From positions 1 through 64,000 of the forward strand of contig NZ_NRIR01000004.1 of assembly GCF_002282855.1 (NCBI RefSeq): DNA of 64,000 nucleotides. Reading direction: 5' to 3'. The notes under the pieces are model-generated. The model saw nothing but the letters and a program-made list of their open reading frames with translations. It searched no databases and was not told the DNA's origin. A program made the position numbers and the translations under genes. The DNA is from Paraferrimonas sedimenticola. Lineage in GTDB: Bacteria > Pseudomonadota > Gammaproteobacteria > Enterobacterales > Shewanellaceae. Of the stretch, positions 8,759-18,697 are shown piece after piece. Every line of letters begins with the position of its first letter. Positions within the stretch are counted from its first letter, which is position 1.

Positions 8759-9628
8759 TCATACCCCAGCGTCGTTGCCCGGCCAAACACCGAACGAAAA
8801 TCTGGGTTGTCCCGCAAGATCTCGGCCAAAGTCGACATCTTGATAACCTAACTCGCGAAGATAATTACAAGTAGTTGGCGCTTGCTCGAATCCGTGCTCC
8901 ATCATCAAGATGCCACCAGGTTTTAGGTACTGCCTGGCTTGCTCGGCGATATCAAACAGGTCGCGATAGCCTTGTTGCTTGGCCACCAGCGCTGAATCCG
9001 GCTCAAAGCGCACATCCCCTTGGGATAAGTGCGGGTCGTCACCATCGATATACGGTGGGTTACTCACCACAAGATCAAAGCACGGCTTTTGGGGCAAAGG
9101 CTCAAACCAACTGCCCAGCAAACATTGAACTCGTTCTAACCCTAGGCGCTCGGCGTTGGCTTTAGCCACTTCAAGGGCACCAGCGCTGGCATCCACCGCG
9201 CTGACTTGCCAGTTGGGGTTTTCATAGGCTAGCGCCAACGCAATCGCGCCACTGCCAGTGCCTAAATCCACCACACGAGCGTCATCCGCTAGACCAAGAC
9301 CTAACGCCGCTTCCACCAAGGCTTCGGTATCCGGACGCGGGATCAGCACTTGCGGCGATACCGCCAATGGCAAGGACCAAAACTCGCGAGTACCGGTCAG
9401 GTAAGCCACCGGCTCCCCTTGAGCGCGTCGCTCAACCAGCTCGGCGTAGGCCGCTTGCTGGGTTTCATCGAGCGCGGCTTCGGGCCAGGTAAATAGGTAA
9501 CTGCGAGGCTTGTCGAGCAGATGCAACAACAGCACCTCGGCGTCTAGTTTGGCCGAGTCGCTGTGTTGAAGTTGGGGAGTGGCCCACGCCAAGGCGTCGG
9601 CCAAAGTGGCAAGCTTAGCTTTGCTCAT
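8759..9628 (-). CDS. prmC: Peptide chain release factor N5-glutamine methyltransferase
   Basis: The enzyme has 289 residues. It methylates the glutamine of the GGQ motif of release factors 1 and 2, using S-adenosylmethionine. The N-terminal helical release-factor-binding domain covers about 1-80. The SAM site is DLGTGSG at 121-127, and the diagnostic NPPY is at 190-193. Its start overlaps the end of prfA by 14 bases, so enzyme and substrate gene are translationally linked, as in E. coli. Confidence 0.95.
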   Translation of the reverse strand: MSKAKLATLADALAWATPQLQHSDSAKLDAEVLLLHLLDKPRSYLFTWPEAALDETQQAAYAELVERRAQGEPVAYLTGTREFWSLPLAVSPQVLIPRPDTEALVEAALGLGLADDARVVDLGTGSGAIALALAYENPNWQVSAVDASAGALEVAKANAERLGLERVQCLLGSWFEPLPQKPCFDLVVSNPPYIDGDDPHLSQGDVRFEPDSALVAKQQGYRDLFDIAEQARQYLKPGGILMMEHGFEQAPTTCNYLRELGYQDVDFGRDLAGQPRFSFGVWPGNDAGV

Positions 9629-10706
9629 CAGCCAGCGCAGCCAGCATGTCTGCTTGGTGTTCTTGCTGAATCGGTTGGATCAGCGCGCCGAGGTCCCCTT
9701 CCATCACCTCGTTAAGGCGATACAGGGTCAGGTTGATGCGGTGGTCTGATACGCGACCTTGAGGGTAGTTGTAGGTACGAATTCGCTCTGAGCGGTCGCC
9801 GCTACCCACCAGGTTACGACGGGTCGACTCTTCTTCAAGGCGACGCTTTTCGTCTTCCGCTGCTTGAATACGCGCCGACAGCACGCTCATCGCTTTGGCT
9901 TTGTTCTTGTGCTGCGAACGTTCGTCCTGACACTCAACCACGGTATTGGTTGGCAAGTGAGTAATACGAATCGCCGAGTCGGTTTTGTTGACGTGCTGAC
10001 CACCAGCACCCGAGGCGCGGAAGGTATCAATTTTCAAGTCCGACGGATTAATCTCGATCGCTTCGGCTTCTGGCACTTCAGGCATCACCGCCACGGTACA
10101 AGCTGAGGTATGCACACGACCTTGCGATTCGGTCTCTGGTACACGCTGCACACGGTGACCGCCCGACTCGAACTTCATCTCGCCGTAAACGCCTTCACCG
10201 TTGATCTTGGCAATGACTTCTTTAAAGCCGCCGTGCTCACCGATGTTTGAGCTCATCATCTCTAGACGCCACCCCTTGGTCTCGGCGTAGCGCGAGTACA
10301 AACGGAACAGGTCACCGGCAAAAATCGCCGCTTCATCGCCACCGGCACCGGCGCGAATTTCCACAAAGCAGTTGTTGTCGTCGTTGGGATCTTTTGGCAG
10401 AAGCAGAATCTGCAACTCGTCTTCGAGCTCCTCAAGCGCCGCTTTGGTTTCTTTGAGCTCTTGCTGCGCCATTTCTTTGAGGTCCGGGTCGTCCTCTTCG
10501 AGCATCTCTTGGGCAGTCTCTAAGTCTTCCAAGCCTTGTTGGTAGCTCAAAAAGGCTTTCACCACGCTTTCTAGCTGGGAGTATTCTTTGGAGAGGGCGC
10601 GAAATTTGTCCTGATCACTGATAGTGTCAGGATCGCCAAGGAGCGCTTGAACTTCTTCATAGCGCTCCTGCAAACCTTCGAGTTTGCGAAGTACGGATTC
10701 CTTCAT
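9615..10706 (-). CDS. prfA: Peptide chain release factor 1
   Basis: The factor has 363 residues and reads UAG and UAA stop codons. The GGQ peptidyl-hydrolysis motif is at 235-237 within [14 protein letters not shown]. The codon-recognition tripeptide is at 190-192 (PET, a common variant of PAT), and the acidic GAGGDEA loop lies near 120-126. It is encoded between hemA (16 bases away) and prmC (overlapping), the conserved gammaproteobacterial order. Confidence 0.97.
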   Translation of the reverse strand: MKESVLRKLEGLQERYEEVQALLGDPDTISDQDKFRALSKEYSQLESVVKAFLSYQQGLEDLETAQEMLEEDDPDLKEMAQQELKETKAALEELEDELQILLLPKDPNDDNNCFVEIRAGAGGDEAAIFAGDLFRLYSRYAETKGWRLEMMSSNIGEHGGFKEVIAKINGEGVYGEMKFESGGHRVQRVPETESQGRVHTSACTVAVMPEVPEAEAIEINPSDLKIDTFRASGAGGQHVNKTDSAIRITHLPTNTVVECQDERSQHKNKAKAMSVLSARIQAAEDEKRRLEEESTRRNLVGSGDRSERIRTYNYPQGRVSDHRINLTLYRLNEVMEGDLGALIQPIQQEHQADMLAALADEQS

Positions 10707-10722
10707 CGGAATGAATTAACCT

Positions 10723-11973
10723 TTAGTCTTTGTCGATCCCTAAGGTTAGACGCAATTGGCGTAAAGCCTCAAGATCGCCATTGCGGGACGCCTCGGTCAA
10801 GGCTTGCGTTGGCGAGTGGATCAAGCGGTTTGTCAGTTTGTTGGCTAATTCTACAAGAACTTTGTCCGCATCCATACCCTGCTCGAGACGATTTTTGGCA
10901 CGTTCTACCAATTCGTCCTTCACAACGTTGGCATTTGAGCGGTATTCACGGATGTGATCCACCGACTCAAGTTGCTTCAACCAAGACATAAATTGCTGTG
11001 CTTGGTCGCGCGCAATGGCTTCGGCTTGCTGGGCCGCTTCCTGACGTGAGGCAATGTTTTGCTCAACAATGCTCTGCAGGTCGTCCACTGTGTACAAGAA
11101 GGCATCGTCTAAGTCGGCCACTTCCGCTTCAATGTCACGAGGAACTGCGATGTCCACTAGCAACATAGGGCGGTGGCGACGCTGACGCAGCGCATTCTCA
11201 ACCATACCTTTACCCAAGATAGGCAGAGGGCTGGCAGTTGAAGAAATCACAATATCCGCGTTGGGCAGATACTCTGGAATGGCTTCTAGAGTCACGGCTT
11301 CGGCGTTGAACTCATTGGCCACCGCCTGTGCGCGAGACACGGTACGGTTAGCTACCACAACGTTCTCTACGCCATTTTCTTTTAAGTGACGTGCCACAAG
11401 CTCAACCGTCTCACCTGCGCCTACCAACAAGACGTTGGTCTTCGCCAGTGACGAGAAGATGTGCTTGGCCATGTTTACCGCGGCAAAGGCCACGGAAACC
11501 GCTGAGGCGCCAATTTCGGTCTCAGTGCGGACTTTCTTAGCCACAGAGAAGGTGCGTTGGAACAGCTTATCCAAAGTGGCGGCCATGGTGCCGGCGTCTT
11601 TGGCGGTGCCAAAGGCTTGCTTAATTTGGCCCAAAATCTGGGGCTCGCCCAATACCAATGAGTCCAATCCACAAGATACGCGCATCAAGTGTTGAACGGC
11701 CTCGAGTCCTTCGTGGCGGTATAGGCAAGGTTCTAATTCTTCGCGGGGCAAACCCTGGTAGGTTTCCAACCAGTCGATCAACTGCTCCATCTCGGCGGTA
11801 TTGGTGTACAGCTCGGTACGGTTGCAGGTCGATAGGATTACCGCTTCGCCGGTTTTGCTTTGTCCAGCCAAACTCTTCAGGGCATCAGCGATTTTGTCTG
11901 GACCAAAGGCCAGCTTCTCGCGCAATGCCACTGTGGCTGTTTTATGGTTAATACCGATTGCGATTAGGCTCAT
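10723..11973 (-). CDS. hemA: Glutamyl-tRNA reductase
   Basis: The enzyme has 416 residues and carries out the first committed step of C5-pathway tetrapyrrole synthesis, reducing glutamyl-tRNA to glutamate-1-semialdehyde with NADPH. The catalytic Cys50 lies in STCNRTE, as in E. coli. The NADPH domain has [16 protein letters not shown] around 180-195, and the C-terminal helical dimerisation domain is complete. It is divergent from lolB across about 126 bases, which must hold both promoters. Confidence 0.97.
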   Translation of the reverse strand: MSLIAIGINHKTATVALREKLAFGPDKIADALKSLAGQSKTGEAVILSTCNRTELYTNTAEMEQLIDWLETYQGLPREELEPCLYRHEGLEAVQHLMRVSCGLDSLVLGEPQILGQIKQAFGTAKDAGTMAATLDKLFQRTFSVAKKVRTETEIGASAVSVAFAAVNMAKHIFSSLAKTNVLLVGAGETVELVARHLKENGVENVVVANRTVSRAQAVANEFNAEAVTLEAIPEYLPNADIVISSTASPLPILGKGMVENALRQRRHRPMLLVDIAVPRDIEAEVADLDDAFLYTVDDLQSIVEQNIASRQEAAQQAEAIARDQAQQFMSWLKQLESVDHIREYRSNANVVKDELVERAKNRLEQGMDADKVLVELANKLTNRLIHSPTQALTEASRNGDLEALRQLRLTLGIDKD

Positions 11974-12099
11974 TCGTTACCTGGCGTCGATTGCTTATTG
12001 CTTTATCTGCGGCTAATTCTAACCACTGCCCCAAATGAAAAAAAGCAGACACTTAACAAAACCTGACAGAGGTTCAACTTTTGCCGATTAAGCCGTATC

Positions 12100-12738
12100 A
12101 TGTTGCCTGTGTACTCTCTCAACCTGGCTAGCCCCTTGATCCAGTTCTCATTGGCACGCTTAACCACTGTACTAATTAGTCTTTTCTTGCTTGGCGCCTG
12201 TGCCTCGGCGCCAAAAGTTTACCAAGTGGACGACGCCGCCAAAGTTCCTGATTGGCAACTTAATGGTCGCATCGCCGTTTTCACTCCCAAAGATAAGTTT
12301 AGCGCAAACCTGTTTTGGAACCATCGCCCACCAAATCAGCAACTTAAACTTACCACAGCCTTGGGTATCACTGTGATGAGCCTGGATGCTGACAAGAACG
12401 GCGCACGCTTAAAAGTGGACGGCAAAGAGTATCGCGACAAAGATCCGCAGGCGCTTATCGCTCAAGTGACTCAATTGCCCTTGCCACTGTCGGCATTGAG
12501 CCAATGGGTAAAAGGTGAAACCGTCGACGGCGATATTGTTCTGGCGATAGATGAGCAAAATCGCCCCAAGATAGTGCAACGCCGCTTTGACAACGGCCAA
12601 TTGTGGCAAGCCGAGTATCAAAGCTGGCAGACCCTATCCGGTGCCACAGTACCACGCATGATTCGGATTCAGCACAAAGACGTGCGCATTAAACTTCAAA
12701 TTAACCAATGGCTGGCATTATCGCCGCCCAGCAATTAA
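12100..12738 (+). CDS. lolB: Outer-membrane lipoprotein LolB
   Basis: The protein has 212 residues. It accepts lipoproteins from periplasmic LolA and inserts them into the outer membrane. A hydrophobic signal ends in the lipobox LLGAC with Cys34. The region after it (VPDWQLNGRIAVFTPKDKFSANLFW) matches the LolB barrel start. The N-terminus is long for the family, and a TATCAT -10-like box overlaps the ATG; an in-frame TTG at 12151 would give a more usual signal peptide. It heads lolB-ispE-prs, divergent from hemA as in E. coli. Confidence 0.92.
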   Translation: MLPVYSLNLASPLIQFSLARLTTVLISLFLLGACASAPKVYQVDDAAKVPDWQLNGRIAVFTPKDKFSANLFWNHRPPNQQLKLTTALGITVMSLDADKNGARLKVDGKEYRDKDPQALIAQVTQLPLPLSALSQWVKGETVDGDIVLAIDEQNRPKIVQRRFDNGQLWQAEYQSWQTLSGATVPRMIRIQHKDVRIKLQINQWLALSPPSN

Positions 12739-12741
12739 AGC

Positions 12742-13614
12742 ATGACCATGTCTCATCCAATTTCTCGCGGCTGGCCAGCGCCGGCCAAACTCAACTTATT
12801 CCTGCACATCAATGGCCGTCGCGATGACGGATATCACGAGCTGCAGACCTTATTTCAAATATTGAGTTTTGGCGACAGCTTAGATTTTCGAGTTCGCAGT
12901 GATGGCGAGATTCAATTGCATAGTGAGCTTGAAGGTGTCGACCCGGAGCAAAATCTGATTGTGCGCGCTGCGCGTATTTTGCAACAGCACGGCCAAACCC
13001 CACTGGGGGCGGATATTTGGCTCGACAAGCGACTGCCTATGGGCGGTGGCTTAGGCGGTGGTAGCTCGGATGCTGCTACCACGCTTGTGGCGCTTAACGC
13101 CCTTTGGGGTCTGAACATCAACCAAGACGTGATGGCAGATTTAGGATTGCAGCTAGGCGCCGATGTCCCTGTGTTTGTGCGCGGGCAATCGGCCTACGCC
13201 GAAGGGGTTGGCGAGCGTCTGCAAAGCGTCACCCTAGACGAGCCGTATGTTCTGGTGCTGCACCCTGAGGTCGAGGTGAGTACCGCCGCTGTATTTACCC
13301 ATCCCGACTTACCTCGTGACACTCCCAAAATTCAAGGACAGCCAGAGCATTGGGTGAATTACCGCAACGATTGTGAGGCATTGGTGTGCGAACTGTATCC
13401 GCAAGTTGCCAAGGCATTAAGCTGGCTGGTAAAATACGCGCCGTCTCGAATGACCGGAACTGGCGCTTGTCTGTTCGGGGTGTTCGATAATGAGTCGCAA
13501 GCCCTGGCTGCGCTACAAGAAAAAAGCAAAGAATTTCATGGCTTTGTTGCCAAAGCCTGTAACCGCTCTACGCTTCTCGAGCGTTTAGAACGGTTCGAAC
13601 AAGGCGAGCATTAA
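12742..13614 (+). CDS. ispE: 4-diphosphocytidyl-2-C-methyl-D-erythritol kinase
   Basis: This GHMP kinase has 290 residues and phosphorylates CDP-methylerythritol in the MEP isoprenoid pathway. [12 protein letters not shown] near the start and the ATP-binding glycine loop [14 protein letters not shown] (99-112) are diagnostic; [10 protein letters not shown] is the third GHMP motif. It begins three bases after the lolB stop, so the two are co-transcribed. A second in-frame ATG two codons on is an alternative start. Confidence 0.95.
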   Translation: MTMSHPISRGWPAPAKLNLFLHINGRRDDGYHELQTLFQILSFGDSLDFRVRSDGEIQLHSELEGVDPEQNLIVRAARILQQHGQTPLGADIWLDKRLPMGGGLGGGSSDAATTLVALNALWGLNINQDVMADLGLQLGADVPVFVRGQSAYAEGVGERLQSVTLDEPYVLVLHPEVEVSTAAVFTHPDLPRDTPKIQGQPEHWVNYRNDCEALVCELYPQVAKALSWLVKYAPSRMTGTGACLFGVFDNESQALAALQEKSKEFHGFVAKACNRSTLLERLERFEQGEH

Positions 13615-13633
13615 CGGCTCGACTCAATACGCC

Positions 13634-13670
13634 AAGACCAATTTGGTCTGACTGGCCGACCCGTTCGGCC
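13634..13670 (+). promoter_or_regulatory. Two small hairpins in the prs leader
   Basis: AGACCAA-T-TTGGTCT (13635-13649) and GGCCGA-CCCGT-TCGGCC (13654-13670) lie in the 86 bases between ispE and prs, just before the ribosome-binding region. No T-run follows, so they are not a standard terminator. They may set mRNA processing or relative expression. Confidence 0.4.
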
Positions 13671-13700
13671 CACAATTTGCCACTGCCCGAGGTTTATACC

Positions 13701-14648
13701 GTGCCTGACATTAAGTTGTTTGCTGGAAACGCTACTCCTGATCTTGCCCAAAAAATCGCCGACCGTCTTTTTTGCAAACTAGGTGACTGTGAAGTTGGTC
13801 GCTTTAGCGATGGTGAGATTAGTGTTCAGATTAACGAAAACGTACGTGGTGCTGATGTATTCATCATTCAGTCTACCTGCGCGCCAACCAACGATAATCT
13901 AGTGGAACTGATTGTGATGGTCGACGCTCTACGTCGCGCATCTGCAGGCCGTATCACTGCCGTAATCCCTTACTTCGGTTACGCTCGTCAAGACCGTCGT
14001 GTTCGTTCAGCTCGTGTGCCAATTACCGCTAAGGTAGTGGCTGACTTCCTATCAAGCGTTGGTGTTGACCGCGTTCTGACCTGTGACTTGCACGCTGAGC
14101 AAATCCAAGGCTTCTTCGACGTACCAGTAGACAACGTATTCGGAAGCCCTGTGCTACTTGAAGACATGCTGGCTAAAGAGCTGCCAAACCCAGTGGTTGT
14201 ATCTCCAGACATCGGCGGTGTTGTACGTGCTCGCGCGGTTGCCAAACTACTGCACGACACTGACTTGGCCATCATCGATAAGCGTCGTCCAAAAGCCAAC
14301 GTATCTCAGGTGATGCACATCATTGGTGACGTTGAAGGTCGCGACTGCATCATCGTTGATGACATGATCGACACCGGTGGCACTCTGTGTAAAGCCGCCG
14401 AAGCGCTAAAAGAGCACGGTGCTAACCGCGTATTCGCCTACGCCACGCACCCTGTATTCTCTGGCAACGCGCCGCAAAACATTCGCGAATCAGTAATCGA
14501 CGAAGTTATCGTTACCGACACGATTCCTCTGAGCGATGAAATCGCTGCGATTGGCAAAGTCTCTCAGTTGACTCTATCAACCATGCTGGCCGAAGCGATT
14601 CGCCGCGTGAGCAATGAAGAGTCTATCTCTGCGATGTTCCAGCACTAA
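13701..14648 (+). CDS. prs: Ribose-phosphate pyrophosphokinase (PRPP synthetase)
   Basis: The enzyme has 315 residues and makes PRPP from ribose 5-phosphate and ATP for nucleotide, histidine and tryptophan synthesis. The start is taken as the GTG at 13701, giving the standard N-terminus [15 protein letters not shown] and the exact family length. GAGG lies about 11 bases upstream; an ATG 24 bases earlier would add residues absent from the family. [17 protein letters not shown] and the PRPP-binding DDMIDTGGT loop are intact. It is followed by a strong terminator. Confidence 0.96.
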   Translation: MPDIKLFAGNATPDLAQKIADRLFCKLGDCEVGRFSDGEISVQINENVRGADVFIIQSTCAPTNDNLVELIVMVDALRRASAGRITAVIPYFGYARQDRRVRSARVPITAKVVADFLSSVGVDRVLTCDLHAEQIQGFFDVPVDNVFGSPVLLEDMLAKELPNPVVVSPDIGGVVRARAVAKLLHDTDLAIIDKRRPKANVSQVMHIIGDVEGRDCIIVDDMIDTGGTLCKAAEALKEHGANRVFAYATHPVFSGNAPQNIRESVIDEVIVTDTIPLSDEIAAIGKVSQLTLSTMLAEAIRRVSNEESISAMFQH

Positions 14649-14669
14649 GCTGACATCCCGTTGAAAAAG

Positions 14670-14693
14670 AGCCGGCAATTGCCGGCTTTTTTG
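14670..14693 (+). terminator. Rho-independent terminator after prs
   Basis: AGCCGGC-AATT-GCCGGCT followed by TTTTTT closes the lolB-ispE-prs unit. Confidence 0.93.
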
Positions 14694-14791
14694 TTGAATA
14701 AAATTTCAGTTAGATTGGCGTCGATGGCAGTTGTGAGCTTTACTGAATGAAGTAAAACACGATAATTAAATCAGCCCGTTACGGGAATTAG

Positions 14792-16114
14792 ATGAAAGCG
14801 CTGATCAACATCGGCTGGCTCTATTTGGACAGGATTCTAGGGCTTACAGTCGGGATTATTTCAAACGCCATTGTGGCGCGTTACCTCGGGCCTGAGCAAT
14901 ACGGCACTATCGCCTACTTGCTAGCGCTTGCCAGCTTTCTGTTGCCCTTTGTCACCTTGGGTTCTGACACCATCATCTACGATTGCGTAGCCCGCAGAAA
15001 CCCCAAAATTCTAGTCAATGCCGCCTTTTATTTGCGGGTGATTTGCGCGGCGAGTTTGGCCTTAGCCGCATGGCTATACCTGGCCGTTGGCGATTACAGC
15101 GACGAATACACTTACCTTGCGATGGCCTTGATAGCCTCAGTGCTGATCAACGGCTGTGACATTCTCAAAGTGTACTTCGACGCCGGCCATCGTTCTAAAA
15201 TCAACTCACTGGCGGCATTCAAAGCGGCATTTATCACTCTGCTGGCCAAGATTACCGCGGTGTGGCTTAAGCTAGGCCTGCTCTATTTCGGTTTGGCCTA
15301 TTTGCTCCAAGCGCTGTTGGTGTGGGTGTTTAAGTACCCCAAAGTCGCCCCTATGCCCTTCCCTAAAATGCGCTATTTGCGCTGGCGTTTGGTGCGAGTA
15401 CTGCTAAGCCGAGGTGGCTATTTGGCCTTCTCTGCCCTGTCCATCATTTTGTACACAGCGATGGATAGAGTGATGCTTGGCCAACTGCTTGGGGATCAGG
15501 CGGTTGGACTATACGCAGCGGCGTTGCACATTTCGATTGGTTGGCTGTTTATTCCTGGGGCCATTACCTTGACCCTGATGAAAAAGGTGTCCCAAAGTAA
15601 GCAATCGATGGAGCACCACGACACCATTAAACACCTTTTCAGCATGGTATGGGGTGTGGCAATCGCGGTGGGATTAATGGTGTATCTGCTGAGCGACTGG
15701 ATTATCGCTATCATCTTTGGCGAGCAGTTTGCCGTATCGGCGCAGATTTTACAGGTCTATGTGTTCGGTTCGATTTTTGCCGCGATTGGCGCGGCTAGCT
15801 ACCGAGTATTGGTGGTTCATGGGCTATACAAATTCTGTCTGGCTAAAACCTTAATTGCAGCTGTGATGAATTTGGGACTGAACTTATGGCTGATCCCCAA
15901 GTATGGAGTGCTAGGAGCGGCTTACGCGACCATTATTTCGGAAATGACGGTATCGCTTTGGTTAAACGCCTGGGTTAGCGCAATACCTGTGTTTCGCTTG
16001 CAGTGCCGTGCGCTGCTTGGTCTACCGAAATTCGCTGTGCAACAGGGTCGTTTGGCTTGGCGGATTGCTCGCTCGTCGCAGGATAAGAGTGAATCACAAA
16101 CAAAGAGCCAGTAA
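14792..16114 (+). CDS. Flippase of the MOP superfamily (polysaccharide biosynthesis protein)
   Basis: The protein has 440 residues and about 12 membrane segments. The N-terminal pattern LDRILGLTVGIISNAIVARYLGPEQYGTIAYLLALASF is that of Wzx/RfbX-like flippases, which move lipid-linked sugar units across the inner membrane. No glycosyltransferase or polymerase gene lies nearby, so it is an orphan whose substrate cannot be deduced. Its final 140 bases overlap the opposite-strand VOC lipoprotein gene. Confidence 0.85.
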   Translation: MKALINIGWLYLDRILGLTVGIISNAIVARYLGPEQYGTIAYLLALASFLLPFVTLGSDTIIYDCVARRNPKILVNAAFYLRVICAASLALAAWLYLAVGDYSDEYTYLAMALIASVLINGCDILKVYFDAGHRSKINSLAAFKAAFITLLAKITAVWLKLGLLYFGLAYLLQALLVWVFKYPKVAPMPFPKMRYLRWRLVRVLLSRGGYLAFSALSIILYTAMDRVMLGQLLGDQAVGLYAAALHISIGWLFIPGAITLTLMKKVSQSKQSMEHHDTIKHLFSMVWGVAIAVGLMVYLLSDWIIAIIFGEQFAVSAQILQVYVFGSIFAAIGAASYRVLVVHGLYKFCLAKTLIAAVMNLGLNLWLIPKYGVLGAAYATIISEMTVSLWLNAWVSAIPVFRLQCRALLGLPKFAVQQGRLAWRIARSSQDKSESQTKSQ

Positions 16115-16892
16115 CGTCTCTCAGAAGCACTTGATGGTTATCAGCACGCTCCCACTTTAGCTCTTCTGCACCCAACTGTAGCGCCATACGACGAGTTGTC
16201 TGCACGTCTTCCACTTGAATGAACACTGCCCAATTATCTGCCAGGTAAAGGTTACTAGTCTCTTCGACCTCGAGTTGCGTTTGAGTGCCGTGATGCAAGC
16301 TCACCGCTGCCGAATCCGGCTGCTGTAATTCGATTTGGTAAGCCAATAAGTCTTGCAGGAAATCTAGGGTAGCGACTACGTTGTCGCTCCAGATCATACT
16401 TTGCCAAGCGTGAACATTGTCCTGCTCAGATTTATCGCGCATGTAAGGCTGAGCTTCGCCAATGGCAAACGCTGCCAGTTCTGGATCCGCCAAAATCGCC
16501 ACTCGACCGCGATGAGGAATGTCCACTGGCGCCATGATTTGCGAGCCACCTTGGCGTTCAGCAAGCTCAGCGATTTCGTCAACATCGTCTACGGCAAGGG
16601 TTGGCAACCAATAAGAGCGTGCGCCTACTTTGCCGAGCTCTTCGATACCGCCAATCTCGCGTCCATTGGCTTTGATGATCGCGTAGCCCTTCATTTCTTC
16701 TTCAAACTGCCAGCCAAACAGCTTGGCGTAAAACGCTTGAGTCTTAGCCATATTTGGTGTCGCTAAATCATGCCAAATGACATCGCCAGTTTGCGCCCAA
16801 TTGGCAGCCTGCTTGTCGGCACTATCCGATTGGCATGCCGCCAATACAAAGCCAAACAAAACAATAGAGATGGTGTTCAATAAAACGCGCAT
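15975..16892 (-). CDS. VOC/glyoxalase-fold lipoprotein
   Basis: The protein has 305 residues. The start at 16892 gives a lipoprotein signal with lipobox LAAC (Cys20); an upstream in-frame ATG would bury that signal. Two glyoxalase/bleomycin-resistance-like modules follow, the first at about 30-145 (VIWHDLATPNMAKTQAFYAKLFGWQF) and the second at about 155-270, with a polar tail. VOC proteins are usually cytoplasmic, so membrane anchoring is less usual. The ligand is unknown. The 3' end runs 140 bases into the convergent flippase gene. Confidence 0.78.
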   Translation of the reverse strand: MRVLLNTISIVLFGFVLAACQSDSADKQAANWAQTGDVIWHDLATPNMAKTQAFYAKLFGWQFEEEMKGYAIIKANGREIGGIEELGKVGARSYWLPTLAVDDVDEIAELAERQGGSQIMAPVDIPHRGRVAILADPELAAFAIGEAQPYMRDKSEQDNVHAWQSMIWSDNVVATLDFLQDLLAYQIELQQPDSAAVSLHHGTQTQLEVEETSNLYLADNWAVFIQVEDVQTTRRMALQLGAEELKWERADNHQVLLRDVTGSLFVIHSYPATSEQSAKPNDPVAQRISVDQAAHGTASETQVLR

Positions 16893-17010
16893 GAGACAAA
16901 ACTCTGACATGGATGAATGCTGCCATGTTAGAGTCATCATCCGCTTGCGTATGTGTGAATCCCCTTGTGAATTGCGTGGTTAATCCTGAATTAGCGATTG
17001 CTGCAGCACT

Positions 17011-17118
17011 TTGGAAATCGTTCCAATTCTAAACAATGGCGTACCTAAAAGTTCGACACATTGTTCCACCTATTCGCCACAAGCTTTCTAGCGCTTCTCA
17101 GTTTGGAATCAATTCCAT
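17011..17118. promoter_or_regulatory. Paired TTGGAA-N4-TTCCA operators upstream of flavocytochrome
   Basis: TTGGAA-ATCG-TTCCAA at 17011-17026 is a perfect dyad, and TTGGAA-TCAA-TTCCAT at 17103-17118 repeats the same half-sites and spacing 92 bases downstream. Both lie between the divergent VOC lipoprotein and flavocytochrome genes. They look like two sites for one dimeric regulator; the LysR (19191) and TetR (20158) genes nearby are possible owners. Confidence 0.5.
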
Positions 17119-17161
17119 CCCTAGTATGACCCCTGTTAATTCACTAAACAGGGCTGAAATC

Positions 17162-18676
17162 ATGACACACAGCAAGTTAATGGGACGCCGAAACTTTATC
17201 AAAGGCATGGCGGCTGCGTCCGCTGCCGTAGCAACACCGGCCTTAGCACTATCCGAGCCAGCTAAAGGCATTAAATGGGACAAGCAAGTCGATATCGCCA
17301 TCATTGGCTCTGGCTTTGCCGGTCTGGCCGCCGCTATTGAAGCCAAGCGCTTGGGCGGTAACAACATCGAAATCTTTGAAAAAATGGCCGTGTATGGCGG
17401 CAACTCTGCCATCAACGGCGGCTTGTTCGCCGCGCCTAATACTCCGCTGCAAGCCAAAGAAGGCCGCAAAGACTCGCCAGACACCATGGTGGCAGACCAG
17501 CTCAAAGCCGGTCGCGGTATTGCCGATGAGAAGATTCTGCGTCACGTGGCTGAGCATGCCATGGAAGCGCTGCAAATGACTTTAGACGCTGGTGCTGAGT
17601 ACCACCCGTACTTGCAACAGCTCGGCGGCCACTCTGTGCCTCGTACTTACCAAACCACGGTTAGCTGTGGTGGTGGCATCACTCAGCCTCTGTTGAAAGA
17701 GTGTAAGAAGTTGGGCGTTACCCTGTCTAACCGCACTAAGTTCGAAGGCTTCTTGCTGGATGAGCAAGGCGGCGTTGAAGGTATCAAAGTTCGCCGCGGT
17801 TACTACTTTGGCAAGGAAGATGGCGGCAATTTGGAGCACATCAAAGTTGGCAAAGGTGTGATTGTTGCCACTGGCGGCTTTGCCCAGAACATCAACTTGC
17901 GTATGGCTCAAGACCCAACTTTGACCTCTGAAGTGGGTTGCACCAATGCCAAGGGTGCTACCGGTGAGGCGATGCTAGAAATGTTCCGCGTCGGCGCAGT
18001 TCCTGTGCACATGGCTCACATTCAATCTGGCCCGTGGGCGTCACCGGATGAAGGTGGCTTTGGTTACGTGTCTAACTACTCGATTTACAACTTCCCTCAC
18101 TCGATTGCGGTGGACCGTCGTACCGGTTTGCGCTTTATGGATGAGATTGCCGACCGTAAGACTCGTGCCGATGCTCAACTTGAGCGCCGCGACGAGCAAG
18201 GCAATCCCAACCCACCACTGATGATCACCAGCTACAAGCAATCCAAGCAACACCCGACCGCCAAGAAAGTACTCAAGTACGGCGTTGGCTGGAAGTTTGA
18301 CAGCGTTGAAGCATTAGCTGAGCACTTTGGTGTGCCACTTGCGCCACTTAAGCAACAAATTGAAGAGTACAACGGTTACGTGAAAACCGGGGTCGATAAG
18401 CAGTTTGGCAAAAACATGGCCAAGGCCAAGGGCAAGTATCTAGAAGCCCCATTCACCGTGGTTCGCTTGTGGCCAAAAGTGCACTACTGCCAAGGCGGCG
18501 TGCAAATCAACCCAAGAGCCGAGGTGCTCAACAGCATGACTGGCAAGCCGATTAGCAAGCTATTTGCGGCAGGCGAAGTGACAGGTGGTACCCATGGTGT
18601 GAGTCGCTTAGGTAGCTGCTCTATCCCTGAGTGCATGGTGATGGGTATGACAGCTGCACGCACCATTCTGGCTTAA
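17162..18676 (+). CDS. Tat-exported flavocytochrome c flavoprotein subunit (fumarate-reductase-like)
   Basis: The protein has 504 residues. A Tat signal, GRRNFIKG (Arg9-Arg10), sends the folded FAD protein to the periplasm. The FAD motif IIGSGFAG is near 48-54. By comparison with Shewanella Fcc3, the catalytic arginine is Arg332, the substrate histidine His441 (VHYCQGG; the next His of Fcc3 is Tyr here) and the second arginine Arg482 (HGVSRLG). The usual NAIS stretch reads CSIPE, so the substrate may not be fumarate. The heme domain is encoded separately just downstream. The ATG at 17162 is chosen because it begins the Tat signal. Confidence 0.88.
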   Translation: MTHSKLMGRRNFIKGMAAASAAVATPALALSEPAKGIKWDKQVDIAIIGSGFAGLAAAIEAKRLGGNNIEIFEKMAVYGGNSAINGGLFAAPNTPLQAKEGRKDSPDTMVADQLKAGRGIADEKILRHVAEHAMEALQMTLDAGAEYHPYLQQLGGHSVPRTYQTTVSCGGGITQPLLKECKKLGVTLSNRTKFEGFLLDEQGGVEGIKVRRGYYFGKEDGGNLEHIKVGKGVIVATGGFAQNINLRMAQDPTLTSEVGCTNAKGATGEAMLEMFRVGAVPVHMAHIQSGPWASPDEGGFGYVSNYSIYNFPHSIAVDRRTGLRFMDEIADRKTRADAQLERRDEQGNPNPPLMITSYKQSKQHPTAKKVLKYGVGWKFDSVEALAEHFGVPLAPLKQQIEEYNGYVKTGVDKQFGKNMAKAKGKYLEAPFTVVRLWPKVHYCQGGVQINPRAEVLNSMTGKPISKLFAAGEVTGGTHGVSRLGSCSIPECMVMGMTAARTILA

Positions 18677-18697
18677 TCGAATTCGGGAGAACAACTG

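Noticed and set aside
17036-17161. N-terminal extension of the flavocytochrome to 17036
   Set aside because: It would place 42 residues before the Tat signal and translate one of the operator dyads; the ATG at 17162 gives a normal signal.
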